The notes beneath the pieces are model-generated. The model was not told where the DNA came from. It was given only the letters and a program-made list of their open reading frames with translations, and searched no databases. The position numbers and the translations under genes were made by a program. From Kaistella yonginensis (GTDB lineage Bacteria; Bacteroidota; Bacteroidia; Flavobacteriales; Weeksellaceae): 64,000 bases of DNA. The stretch is taken from NCBI RefSeq assembly GCF_030409525.1, contig NZ_JAUFQB010000011.1, positions 62,001-126,000 of the forward strand, read 5' to 3'. Each line of letters begins with the position of its first letter. Within the stretch, counting starts at the first letter, position 1. Shown piece by piece: positions 10,072-18,624 of the stretch.

Positions 10072-10488
10072 ATGGAAAAAAGAACATTAACTTATATTGA
10101 CGGAGTTGAAATCTTTCGAAGAAAGATAGAAGTGCTTCCCAAAAATAAGGAACTTTTAAGCAGATCAAGAAGTTTAAGAAAAGGTTATGTATTGTCTGAA
10201 GTACTATTTTGGAAACAGGTTCGAAATAATGAGTTTCATAGAATTGATTTTGACAGACAAAGAATTATTGGAAATTACATTGTCGATTTTTACATTAAAT
10301 CTTTGGGGGTTGTTGTAGAAATAGATGGTTTAAGTAATGATAATAAAGAAGAATATGATGAAAGAAGACAACAGTTTTTAGAGTCGTTAAATTTGATGGT
10401 TTATAGAATTCCTGATTCTAGAGTTAAGAATGATTTAAAAAATGTTATGAAAGAACTGGAAGATTTTATTATTAAACATTTTTCATAA
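10072..10488 (+). CDS. DUF559 endonuclease-domain protein (PD-(D/E)XK fold)
   Basis: This 138-residue protein has the DUF559/Vsr-like nuclease layout. An N-terminal basic helix (ARSLRK-like, here SRSLRKGYVLSE) precedes FDRQRIIGNYIVDF, where the Asp is a metal ligand, and then VVEIDG with the Glu of the PD-(D/E)XK site. A C-terminal helix ends the domain. The frame is open further upstream, but the ATG at 10072 is the natural start. The usual His after the EIDG motif (GxxH) is replaced by Asn. The gene splits the purine operon and is bounded by inverted repeats, so it is probably a mobile passenger rather than a purine gene. Its natural substrate is unknown. Confidence 0.85.
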   Translation: MEKRTLTYIDGVEIFRRKIEVLPKNKELLSRSRSLRKGYVLSEVLFWKQVRNNEFHRIDFDRQRIIGNYIVDFYIKSLGVVVEIDGLSNDNKEEYDERRQQFLESLNLMVYRIPDSRVKNDLKNVMKELEDFIIKHFS

Positions 10489-10500
10489 GTAAATAAATCT

Positions 10501-10541
10501 AACACCCCGCCTTCGGCACCCCTCTTTCAAAAAGAGGGGAA
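10501..10541 (-). repeat. right inverted repeat of the DUF559 cassette
   Basis: It reads ACACCCCGCCTTCGG, then CACCCCTCTTT-CAAA-AAGAGGGG, the inverted counterpart of 10021-10059. It starts 13 bases after the DUF559 stop. The whole cassette is about 520 bp. Confidence 0.85.
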
Positions 10542-10589
10542 GCACAAAAGAAATTGAAGTAAATCTAATTAAAAGTAAAAAGAAAGAAA

Positions 10590-12107
10590 ATGTTAAAAAA
10601 AAGAGCGCTTATTTCCGTTTCCGATAAATCTGGTCTCGTAGATTTTGCAAAGTTTTTAGAAGCCAACAGTTATGAACTCATTTCCACGGGTGGCACATTT
10701 AAACATTTAAAAGAATCTGGTTTAAGTCCTATTCAAATTGATGCAGTCACCGATTTCCCCGAAATGTTGGATGGCCGGGTCAAAACATTGCACCCAAAAG
10801 TTCACGGAGGATTACTTGCGGTGCGGTCGAATGAACAACATATGAACACGGTAAAGGAACACGAAATTGGTTTAATTGACTTGGTTATTGTGAATTTGTA
10901 TCCTTTTTTTGCACATGCAAATACCGATATTTCTTTAGAAGATAAAGTAGAATTTATTGATATTGGTGGTCCTTCGATGTTGCGTTCGGGAGCTAAGAAT
11001 TTTCAATCTGTTGCGGTAATTACCAATGTGGAGGATTATGCTTTGGTTCAAAATGAAATCGAAGAATTGGGCAATACCACTTTAGAAACACGTAAAAAAT
11101 TAGCTGGCAAAGTATTTAATCTTACCTCCGCTTACGATGCAGCAATTGCACAAATGCTCATAGAATATGATTATCCACACTATTTAAATGCTTCGTATCA
11201 AAAAGTTTCTGATCTTAGATATGGTGAAAATCCACATCAAACTGCGGCGTATTATACTTCCACAACAGGAAACGGTGCGATGAAAGATTTTGAAATTTTG
11301 GGTGGCAAAGAATTGTCATTTAATAATCTTCGTGATATGGATTTATGTTGGAAGGTGGTCAATGAATTCAAAGATGAAATGGCTTGCTGCGCGGTAAAAC
11401 ATTCTACCCCGTGTGGAGTTGCCATCGGAACAACGGCTGTAGAAACGTATAAAAAAACATTTGAATGTGATCCTGTATCCATTTTCGGCGGAATTATCGG
11501 CATGAACTTTAAAGTAGATTTAGCCACGGCTGAAGAACTCAACAAAACGTTTTTAGAAATTGTCATGGCTCCGGATTTTGATGATGATGCTGTAGAATTT
11601 TTAAAAAAGAAAAAAAACCTCCGCATTATTAAAATTAAAAACCCTGTTTCCGACCAGCAAACATGGGTAAAAATCGATGGCGGTATGTTGGTTCAGGATA
11701 ATGACAATCAATTTTCTGATGATATCAAAACCGTAACGGTATTTAAACCGAATGCCGAGCAGGAAAAAGCTTTACTATTTGCACAAAGGGTGGTAAAATA
11801 TGTAAAATCAAATGCAATTGTCGTAAGCAATGGCTTCCAGGCCTTAGGAATTGGCGGCGGTCAGGTGAATAGAATTTGGGCAACCGAACATGCCGTAGAA
11901 CGCGCAAAAGAAAAATTTCAGGGAGATTTGGTTTTAGCTTCTGATGCATTTTTCCCTTTCCGTGATGTTGTAGATTTCTGTGCGAAAGAAGGCATCAAAG
12001 CCATTATACAGCCTGGTGGCAGCCTGCGTGATGAAGAAAGCATTGAGGCGGCCAATGAGCACGGAATTCCGATGATGTTTTCAGGAATGAGACACTTTTT
12101 GCATTGA
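10590..12107 (+). CDS. purH: bifunctional AICAR transformylase / IMP cyclohydrolase
   Basis: PurH carries out the last two steps to IMP. The 505-residue protein has the MGS-like cyclohydrolase domain first (STGGT near residue 31, HPKVHGGLL near 67). The transformylase domain follows, with RYGENPHQ and the catalytic Lys-His in VKHSTPCG. The C-terminus is complete (FSGMRHFLH). It is separated from purN by the DUF559 cassette, so it may rely on read-through or a promoter in the 10542-10589 spacer; none is obvious. Confidence 0.97.
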   Translation: MLKKRALISVSDKSGLVDFAKFLEANSYELISTGGTFKHLKESGLSPIQIDAVTDFPEMLDGRVKTLHPKVHGGLLAVRSNEQHMNTVKEHEIGLIDLVIVNLYPFFAHANTDISLEDKVEFIDIGGPSMLRSGAKNFQSVAVITNVEDYALVQNEIEELGNTTLETRKKLAGKVFNLTSAYDAAIAQMLIEYDYPHYLNASYQKVSDLRYGENPHQTAAYYTSTTGNGAMKDFEILGGKELSFNNLRDMDLCWKVVNEFKDEMACCAVKHSTPCGVAIGTTAVETYKKTFECDPVSIFGGIIGMNFKVDLATAEELNKTFLEIVMAPDFDDDAVEFLKKKKNLRIIKIKNPVSDQQTWVKIDGGMLVQDNDNQFSDDIKTVTVFKPNAEQEKALLFAQRVVKYVKSNAIVVSNGFQALGIGGGQVNRIWATEHAVERAKEKFQGDLVLASDAFFPFRDVVDFCAKEGIKAIIQPGGSLRDEESIEAANEHGIPMMFSGMRHFLH

Positions 12108-12148
12108 TTTTGCTCAGGTAAATTTAGCAGGATTTTTATCCGACTCCA

Positions 12149-12179
12149 TTTGAAATGTATTTTCAATTGAGTATTTTTG
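12149..12179 (+). promoter_or_regulatory. purD promoter with -33 and -7 boxes
   Basis: TTTG (12149-12152), 19 bases, then TATTTTTG (12172-12179) fits the flavobacterial promoter TTTG-N17-23-TAnnTTTG. The predicted start leaves a leader of about 80 bases before the purD ATG. Confidence 0.7.
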
Positions 12180-12265
12180 TAAAACGCAAACAAACAAATA
12201 AATATGAAATCGCTCAATTGAACAAGCGATGGCATGGAACATAAAAAATAAGTAAATCACTACAA

Positions 12266-13504
12266 ATGAAAATATTAATCGTAGGAAACGGTGCCAGAGA
12301 ATCTGCAATCGCCCTGAAATTAAACAGCGACAAAAGAATTTCTAAAATGTATTTCGCCAAAGGAAATGCAACCACAGAAGTGCTGGGACAAAACATTTAT
12401 GAAGACAGTATTGAAGGATTACGCGATTTCGTCATCAAAGAAAGAATAGACTTGACCATCGTAGGTCCAGAAGCTCCTTTGGTAGCAGGGATTGTAGATG
12501 AATTTAAGAAATATAACCTCAAGATTTTTGGACCAAGAAAAAGAACCGCAGAATTGGAAGGTAGCAAAGCCTTTTCGAAAAAATTCATGCAAACGCATAA
12601 TATCAAAACTGCAAAAGCAGTGGTTTTTGAGGCGTATCAGGAGGCCATTGATTATGTAAGAACGCAGGAATTTCCTTTGGTGATAAAGGCCAGTGGCTTA
12701 GCCGGTGGAAAAGGAGTGGTCATTGCCGATGATTTGGCAGAAGCAGAAACTACCATTCACCAATTTATGATCGACCGAATTTTTGGAGATGCCGGAATTC
12801 AACTCGTGATTGAAGAATACTTGAGCGGATTTGAAGCCTCCATTATCGCTTTTTCTAACGGTGAAAAATTGTTCCCGTGTATCCCCGTAAAAGATTATAA
12901 AAAAGCCGGAAATGGCGATACAGGACCAAATACTGGCGGAATGGGTACCGCTGCACCAAGCCCAGAATTTACAGAAGCGCACCAAAAAGATTTCGAAGAA
13001 AACATTTTGAAACCGACCTTAGAAGGACTTCACTCCTCGAATATTCGTTTCAAAGGATTTATATTTTTTGGACTGATGGTTACGAATGATGGCACCTATC
13101 TGCTGGAATATAACATGAGGCTCGGCGATCCAGAAACGCAAGTAATTATGGCGTTGTTAGAAAATAATCTGTATGATGTCATCATGGATTGTTTGGAAGG
13201 TAATGAAATTGAGCTCAAATTCAGCGACCAAAAAGCGGTTTGCTTGGTGATGTGTTCTGGTGGCTATCCGCGTCAGATCGAAACAGGTTTTGAAATCAGA
13301 AATATCGATAAAGTAAAAGACAGTCAGGTCTTATTTGCAGGTGCCAAAATGAAAGGCAATCAGATTTTTACCACTGGCGGCCGGGTACTTAGCTTGGTTG
13401 CCACGGGCGACACCTTCGAAGAGGCTCGCGAAAAAGTGTACCAAGGAGCAGATGTGATTCATTACGATTACGAATATTACAGAGACGATATCGCGAAGTT
13501 TTAA
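12266..13504 (+). CDS. purD: phosphoribosylamine--glycine ligase
   Basis: PurD joins phosphoribosylamine and glycine using ATP, the second step of purine synthesis. The 412-residue ATP-grasp enzyme has GNGARESAIA at its N-terminus, KASGLAGGKGV for nucleotide binding, GPNTGGMG, and LEYNMRLGDPETQ for metal binding. Length is normal. It has its own promoter upstream and a terminator eight bases after the stop, so it can be expressed alone despite lying in the purine block. Confidence 0.97.
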   Translation: MKILIVGNGARESAIALKLNSDKRISKMYFAKGNATTEVLGQNIYEDSIEGLRDFVIKERIDLTIVGPEAPLVAGIVDEFKKYNLKIFGPRKRTAELEGSKAFSKKFMQTHNIKTAKAVVFEAYQEAIDYVRTQEFPLVIKASGLAGGKGVVIADDLAEAETTIHQFMIDRIFGDAGIQLVIEEYLSGFEASIIAFSNGEKLFPCIPVKDYKKAGNGDTGPNTGGMGTAAPSPEFTEAHQKDFEENILKPTLEGLHSSNIRFKGFIFFGLMVTNDGTYLLEYNMRLGDPETQVIMALLENNLYDVIMDCLEGNEIELKFSDQKAVCLVMCSGGYPRQIETGFEIRNIDKVKDSQVLFAGAKMKGNQIFTTGGRVLSLVATGDTFEEAREKVYQGADVIHYDYEYYRDDIAKF

Positions 13505-13511
13505 CTCTTAA

Positions 13512-13535
13512 GGCGTGGTTTTTCCACGTCTTTTT
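13512..13535 (+). terminator. terminator after purD
   Basis: GGCGTGG (13512-13518) pairs with CCACGTC (13524-13530), with one G-U pair, followed by five T. Confidence 0.85.
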
Positions 13536-13540
13536 CCCTT

Positions 13541-13655
13541 TTTTTTAGAAGCTTTTTCCTGCTCTCCGTTACAATTCCTCATTTCGGCGCTCTCCGCCAA
13601 GGCGGCTCGCACCTCATTCCGGGATTTTCACTGCGATCAGGGCTAGGGATCAGGC
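13541..13655. repeat. dispersed intergenic element, copy 2
   Basis: It shares TTTAGAAGCTTT at its left end and GGCTNGGGA at its right end with 2214-2335. Here the central hairpin is CCGCC-AA-GGCGG (13594-13605). It is clearly richer in G+C than the surrounding spacer. Confidence 0.45.
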
Positions 13656-13743
13656 ATAAAAGAAAAATTTGTCTACCAAAGAAATGTTGTGAAAGAGTAA
13701 AGAGCTACGTAAAAAGTACCCCTTCAATATTAATAAAACCCAG

Positions 13744-13757
13744 CACCTAACACCTAA
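13744..13757 (+). repeat. 7-bp direct repeat before guaA
   Basis: CACCTAA occurs twice in tandem, ending eight bases before the guaA ATG. It is short, so it is listed mainly because other genes here have similar repeats before their starts. Confidence 0.5.
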
Positions 13758-13765
13758 ACCAAAAA

Positions 13766-15295
13766 ATGCAAAACGGAATCATCATCCTCGACTTTGGATC
13801 ACAATACAATCAACTTATCGGACGAAGAATTCGAGAAATGGGCGTGTATTCAGAAGTCCTTCCCTTCAATACGCCTTTAGCAGAGATTTTAGAACGGGCA
13901 CCCTCCGGAATTATCCTTTCCGGTGGACCAAGCTCTGTGAATGCAGAACATGCACACCTGGTAGAAAAAGAACTATTTAACCAAAAAATTCCCGTGCTAG
14001 GTATTTGCTACGGAATGCAGTTAACCACTCATTTATTGGGCGGTAAAGTAAAAAAAGGAGCCAAAGGCGAATATGGCAAAGCAAAACTTGAAATCCAAAA
14101 ATCAAATCAATTACTTGCCGGTGTAAGTCGTTTCTCTACCGTTTGGATGAGCCATTTTGATGAGGTAGAAACCCTGCCGGAAGGTTTTGCCATTAATGCA
14201 ATGACCGATGTGATTTCCGCGATTTCTAATGAAGCCAAGAAAATCTATTGCGTACAATTTCATCCTGAGGTTTCCCATACCGACGAGGGCTCACGCATGA
14301 TGGAGAACTTTGTATTCAATGTTTGTAACGCACCCAAAAACTGGAAACTCACCAATTATATCGATGAAACCATTGCAGATATCAAAGAAAAAGTGGGCGC
14401 TCAAAAAGTAATCCTCGGTCTTTCCGGTGGGGTAGATTCCTCCGTAGCAGCCGTTTTAATTCACAAAGCTATTGGCGATCAGCTGCAATGTATTTTTGTA
14501 GACACCGGACTTTTAAGAAAAGACGAAGGTAAAAAAGTCATGGAAAATTACGGCGAACATTTCAATTTAAAAATTAAAATGATCAATGCTTCCGAAAGAT
14601 TCTTATCTAAGTTGGCAGGGGTTTCTGATCCCGAAGAAAAAAGAAAAGCAATTGGGAATGAATTTGTAGCTGTGTTTGATGAAGAATCTCATAAAATCGA
14701 GGGAGCCAAATTTTTAGCCCAAGGAACCATTTACCCTGATGTGATCGAAAGTCAATCGGTAAAAGGGCCTTCTTCGGTTATCAAATCCCACCATAATGTG
14801 GGCGGACTTCCCGAAGAAATGGATTTCGAATTGCTTGAGCCTTTGCGCGAACTCTTCAAAGATGAGGTTCGTAAAGTTGGAGAGGAACTCGGTATTCCTC
14901 ATCATTTGGTTCACCGCCATCCGTTCCCAGGGCCAGGATTAGGTATCCGAATTTTGGGTGCAGTCGATGAAGAGAAAATCAGAATTTTACAAGAAGCAGA
15001 TGATATATTTATCGAAGAATTGTACAAAAATGATTTGTATGATAAGGTTTCGCAAGCATTTGTTGTTTTACTTCCGGTGAAGTCTGTAGGCGTAATGGGC
15101 GATGAAAGAACCTACGAATACACTGCTGTGGTTCGGTCAGCCAATACCACCGATTTTATGACCGCTACTTGGAGCAGACTGCCTTACGAATTTCTAGATA
15201 CGATCTCAAACAGAATCATCAATGAAGTTCGTGGAATAAACCGTGTGACTTATGATATTTCTAGCAAACCACCGGCGACGATCGAGTGGGAGTAA
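13766..15295 (+). CDS. guaA: GMP synthase (glutamine-hydrolysing)
   Basis: GuaA makes GMP from XMP with glutamine and ATP. The 509-residue protein has an N-terminal class I glutamine amidotransferase domain, with Cys in GICYGMQ and His in QFHPEVSH. The ATP-pyrophosphatase domain follows, with the P-loop GLSGGVDSS near residue 220, and then the dimerisation domain, which ends TYDISSKPPATIEWE. It closes the purine block. No terminator is evident after it. Confidence 0.98.
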   Translation: MQNGIIILDFGSQYNQLIGRRIREMGVYSEVLPFNTPLAEILERAPSGIILSGGPSSVNAEHAHLVEKELFNQKIPVLGICYGMQLTTHLLGGKVKKGAKGEYGKAKLEIQKSNQLLAGVSRFSTVWMSHFDEVETLPEGFAINAMTDVISAISNEAKKIYCVQFHPEVSHTDEGSRMMENFVFNVCNAPKNWKLTNYIDETIADIKEKVGAQKVILGLSGGVDSSVAAVLIHKAIGDQLQCIFVDTGLLRKDEGKKVMENYGEHFNLKIKMINASERFLSKLAGVSDPEEKRKAIGNEFVAVFDEESHKIEGAKFLAQGTIYPDVIESQSVKGPSSVIKSHHNVGGLPEEMDFELLEPLRELFKDEVRKVGEELGIPHHLVHRHPFPGPGLGIRILGAVDEEKIRILQEADDIFIEELYKNDLYDKVSQAFVVLLPVKSVGVMGDERTYEYTAVVRSANTTDFMTATWSRLPYEFLDTISNRIINEVRGINRVTYDISSKPPATIEWE

Positions 15296-15309
15296 AAAAT
15301 TAATACTGA

Positions 15310-15504
15310 TTATTTGTAGTTTCTGCAATTAGAAAATAGGATCAATTTTAAGAATAGAGACTTCAATCCTTTTTTTGATTTTTTTAAAGGAAGTGGTTTT
15401 TTAAAGACCGAATAATCTAAATCCTCATCAACATCATCAAAATATTGCAGAGCCTTCAATGCAAGTAAAGAACTGCTTCTTGAATAAGAGAGAAAGTTTT
15501 TGGC
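15310..15504 (-). pseudogene. decayed gene remnant
   Basis: The 359-base spacer 15296-15654 has no intact gene. On the minus strand one frame stays open from 15504 down to a stop at 15310-15312. It encodes a protein-like stretch with LLALKALQYFDD and VDEDLDYSVFKKPLPLKK. A neighbouring minus frame at about 15525-15630 encodes NWFKQLKVEDKKFAF and then stops. Together they look like pieces of one gene broken by frameshifts. ALKALQYFDDAD-like segments occur in nucleotidyltransferase-type proteins, but I would not name the family. Confidence 0.35.
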
Positions 15505-15654
15505 TCAATTAGTAAAGAATCTTTATTAAAAATCAAAATAATCTGATTTTATAAATAAGAAAGCGAATTTTTTATCTTCAACTTTCAATTGTTTAAACCA
15601 GTTGAGGGTTTCCTTTACGGGAAATTATAGTGGGGTGGTTCGTAATTTTTTAAA

Positions 15655-17805
15655 TTATTTAGCTCCGCCTTCGCTCTTTTCGACATTTGTTTTCGTGTTG
15701 TCTTTTACTTTCTGATTTCCAAAACGCTTCACCAAACTAAAGGCAACGCCATACCAATCAAATGCCGAGACATTTCGAAAACTTCCAATCGGTGCGTAAG
15801 TGGTGCGATCCGAGGATGGTTTTACGAATATATTATTAATTCGTACGGTTGCTTCCATTTGTAAAGGTTCGAAAATTTTGGTTACCGAAAAAGTATGGAA
15901 AACATTGGCCTTATTGCCAACTGAGTTCCCACTGTCCTGACTATAATATCCTACCCAAGCATTTAAATTGATGTTTTTACTAAGCAGATTGGTGTAAGAT
16001 ATATTTGAAGAACCGCCGATATTGCTGATGTAGTTTTTAGCTTGGAGGTTATTGCGGGTATTGAAATCACTATTGTCGGTATAATTTCCGCTTACATTTA
16101 GATTAATACTGAGCTTATTTTTAAAGAAAGATTGGTTCGTATTGAAGTTTAAGGAATATCGTTCAACCCGGCCATCAAAATTGGTCGGTTCACTGATGGT
16201 TTTTCCATCTTCTACAACGTAGGAAGTCCAGTAGTCATGGTTGCTGAAATAATAGTTGGCGGAAATAAAATACTTTTTTCGTATTCCAAACTTCAATGAA
16301 ACGCGATCGCTGGGATTTGCTTGTAAGTCCATATTGCCGCGGTAGTACGTTCCATCATCACTTGGCAGAAGAAAAGGATTAAACTCTGAGTAATAAGGCC
16401 GCCAAATATTGTGGTTGTAAGTCGCACTCAAATCAAATTTATCCGAAAATGAATATTTTAAAAGCAAATCTGGTAAAAGAGTATTGTAGTTTTTAGACAT
16501 TTCTACATCGCCAACATCTTGTTTTATCGTGTAAGAAAGATTCTCGAAGCGTAGTCCAATTCGGGTTTCTAGTTTCTTGAAAAACGTTTTTGAAAAATTG
16601 GCATATAACGAATTTAGCTGATCGGTGTACTGAAAATTATTGCTTCGTGAGGCATCCGGAACTAATACGCCCGAGGTTAATAGGAAATAATCAGACGGAA
16701 TACTATTATTTGTAAAATTCATTTTTCCACCAAATTCCAACTGGCTCCCATCGGTGCCTATCGGTTGCGAGTAATCAAGTTTCAAATAATATTCTCTTTC
16801 CTGCGTTTTTCCCAAAATCCTGCCTCCAACCGGAATTGCAGTCGTATTAAAATGTGTTACAAAATTATTTTCATTATCAGAACCGCTGTAATTGACCCCC
16901 GCATTGAGATCTACAATTCTGTTTTTTTCTTTATCATAATATTTATAAAACAGGTTACTGCCCATGTTTTCATACTTTCCATTCGTATCCTGTTTTCTAA
17001 TAAATGACTTTTCAAATTCATCCCCAATAAAATCTCGACCCTTGACCTCAGATTCTTGGTTCTGTTTAGAAGTAGCATATTCTATGATTAGTCCGATCGT
17101 GTTTTTATCAGAAAGCTCAAACTCAGAAGTTGATGAGACAGACGGGCTTCGATAGCGGCTGGTGTTTTCGGAATATATAAAACTGCGCGCTTGAGTAGCA
17201 TAATAAAAATTTTCTTGATCATTTGAATATACGTTCGTATTGTCACGATAACTACCCGTAAGATTTTGTGTAAAATTGTTTTTGTGATAATTTAAATTAG
17301 AATTTACGTACTGCGAATTTTTACTGCTTTGATTATTGTTAAAGGTTGCACTTCCTTTAACACCCTCATTTTCATTTTTCTTTAAAACAATATTAATGAC
17401 TTGCCCGCTTGTTTCATATTTCGCAGATGGACTTGTTATGACCTCAATTTTCATCAGGTTTTCTGCCGGAATAGTTTGTAGATACTCCTTTAATTCTTTG
17501 CCAGTAAACACCGATTTCCGATCATTTACGTAGACTGTAACACTTTCGCCTTCTGCTTTAATTACATCATTATTATCAATACTGACCAAAGGCGTCATTC
17601 GCAACACTTCCCAGGTGGTATTTCCTGCCAAAATTGAACTGTTGGCGACATTGAATACCGTGCGGTCTGCTTTGCTTTCCACTGTGGGTTTTCTTGCAAT
17701 TACCGTAACTTCTTCGATGTCTTTTTGCTTAATAGTATCTTGTTTCGATTGTGCCGTAAAAATTGCTGAGCAAAAAAGAGTAGAGATATAGAGTATAGAT
17801 TTCAT
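15655..17805 (-). CDS. TonB-dependent receptor, outer membrane beta-barrel (OMP_b-brl_3 type)
   Basis: This 716-residue outer-membrane protein has a signal peptide (residues 1-19). A plug domain covers about 35-135 and includes the conserved IEVITSPSAKYETSGQVINIVLKK turn, here near residues 118-140. A 22-strand barrel fills the rest. It lacks the N-terminal carboxypeptidase-regulatory domain present in the second receptor at 48-50.6 kb. Substrate cannot be read; siderophores, peptides or metals are typical. No SusD partner is adjacent, so polysaccharide uptake is unlikely. The end is poor in aromatic residues, so it may be slightly unusual. Confidence 0.85.
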   Translation of the reverse strand: MKSILYISTLFCSAIFTAQSKQDTIKQKDIEEVTVIARKPTVESKADRTVFNVANSSILAGNTTWEVLRMTPLVSIDNNDVIKAEGESVTVYVNDRKSVFTGKELKEYLQTIPAENLMKIEVITSPSAKYETSGQVINIVLKKNENEGVKGSATFNNNQSSKNSQYVNSNLNYHKNNFTQNLTGSYRDNTNVYSNDQENFYYATQARSFIYSENTSRYRSPSVSSTSEFELSDKNTIGLIIEYATSKQNQESEVKGRDFIGDEFEKSFIRKQDTNGKYENMGSNLFYKYYDKEKNRIVDLNAGVNYSGSDNENNFVTHFNTTAIPVGGRILGKTQEREYYLKLDYSQPIGTDGSQLEFGGKMNFTNNSIPSDYFLLTSGVLVPDASRSNNFQYTDQLNSLYANFSKTFFKKLETRIGLRFENLSYTIKQDVGDVEMSKNYNTLLPDLLLKYSFSDKFDLSATYNHNIWRPYYSEFNPFLLPSDDGTYYRGNMDLQANPSDRVSLKFGIRKKYFISANYYFSNHDYWTSYVVEDGKTISEPTNFDGRVERYSLNFNTNQSFFKNKLSINLNVSGNYTDNSDFNTRNNLQAKNYISNIGGSSNISYTNLLSKNINLNAWVGYYSQDSGNSVGNKANVFHTFSVTKIFEPLQMEATVRINNIFVKPSSDRTTYAPIGSFRNVSAFDWYGVAFSLVKRFGNQKVKDNTKTNVEKSEGGAK

Positions 17806-17930
17806 TCAATAGTTTATATTTTTATAGACAACCCGCAGTAGAGTTTTGTTACACGGCTTTTATTTTATTTAATAAGTTAGTGTGCGGAAAAATCTAAATG
17901 TTACTTAAATGAGAATGTATATTTATTTAA

Positions 17931-18572
17931 TTACTCCACTTTTATCCCCTTATTACTTAAGCGGAATTTTGAATAAGGCGTTTTTATTTTTAAAGTATCT
18001 GGATATTGATAATGCTGAACTTGGTTTTTATTAAAGTTAAACTCCATTTTGAAAGGAATTTTTTCATAAGAATTGCCGAGTAAAACAGCGATAGAATCTC
18101 CCTTCCAATAGGCTTCTTCCACCCAGTATGAAGGTCCAAAAAATGCAATTTGTTGGGCTTCTTTCTTTTTTAAGTCGACTAAAACGACCTGCTGATCAGG
18201 CTCAAAACCCGCACTACCATCGGGCAGTAAAGTCCATTGATAACTGTCGAAATCAAGGTATTGCGTCTTACTTTCATTAAAAATGAGAAAAGGTTTGTAG
18301 ATCTCATTGAACCCTTTTTTATTAAGAACAATAACAGGTGTCTGCTGATAATTAATGCGATTTGATTCGGTAAATCGAAAGGACTTATTTTTAAAATTAG
18401 GGTTTTCTTTTTGGTAGTATTGAAACCAAGAATAGGAATCTACAGGATCTTTACGTTCTGAAACCGCAGTATTATTCGTTTTTTTTATTTCCACGGCAGC
18501 CGTTGAAACTATTTTTGTCTTTTGCTCACAGGAGAAAAAGAACAGTATAACGGGAAGAAAATAATATTTCAT
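17931..18572 (-). CDS. putative lipoprotein of unknown function
   Basis: The ATG at 18570-18572 (MKYYFLPVILFFFSC) is chosen over an upstream TTG because it begins directly with a lipoprotein signal ending at Cys. The 213-residue product has a mixed beta-rich body with no family I recognise. The stretch DQQVVLVDLKKKEAQQIAFF suggests repeated beta-hairpins. It is divergent from the DEAD-box helicase gene and may share its 52-base promoter region. Confidence 0.65.
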   Translation of the reverse strand: MKYYFLPVILFFFSCEQKTKIVSTAAVEIKKTNNTAVSERKDPVDSYSWFQYYQKENPNFKNKSFRFTESNRINYQQTPVIVLNKKGFNEIYKPFLIFNESKTQYLDFDSYQWTLLPDGSAGFEPDQQVVLVDLKKKEAQQIAFFGPSYWVEEAYWKGDSIAVLLGNSYEKIPFKMEFNFNKNQVQHYQYPDTLKIKTPYSKFRLSNKGIKVE

Positions 18573-18612
18573 CCTTCCAAAATACAAAATATTCTAATCC
18601 TGTCAAAAAAAC

Positions 18613-18620
18613 TATCTTTG
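18613..18620 (+). promoter_or_regulatory. -7 box directly before the DEAD-box gene
   Basis: TATCTTTG ends four bases before the ATG at 18625. Transcription would begin at or next to the start codon, giving a leaderless mRNA, or force use of the second in-frame ATG at 18634. Confidence 0.6.
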
Positions 18621-18624
18621 CAAA

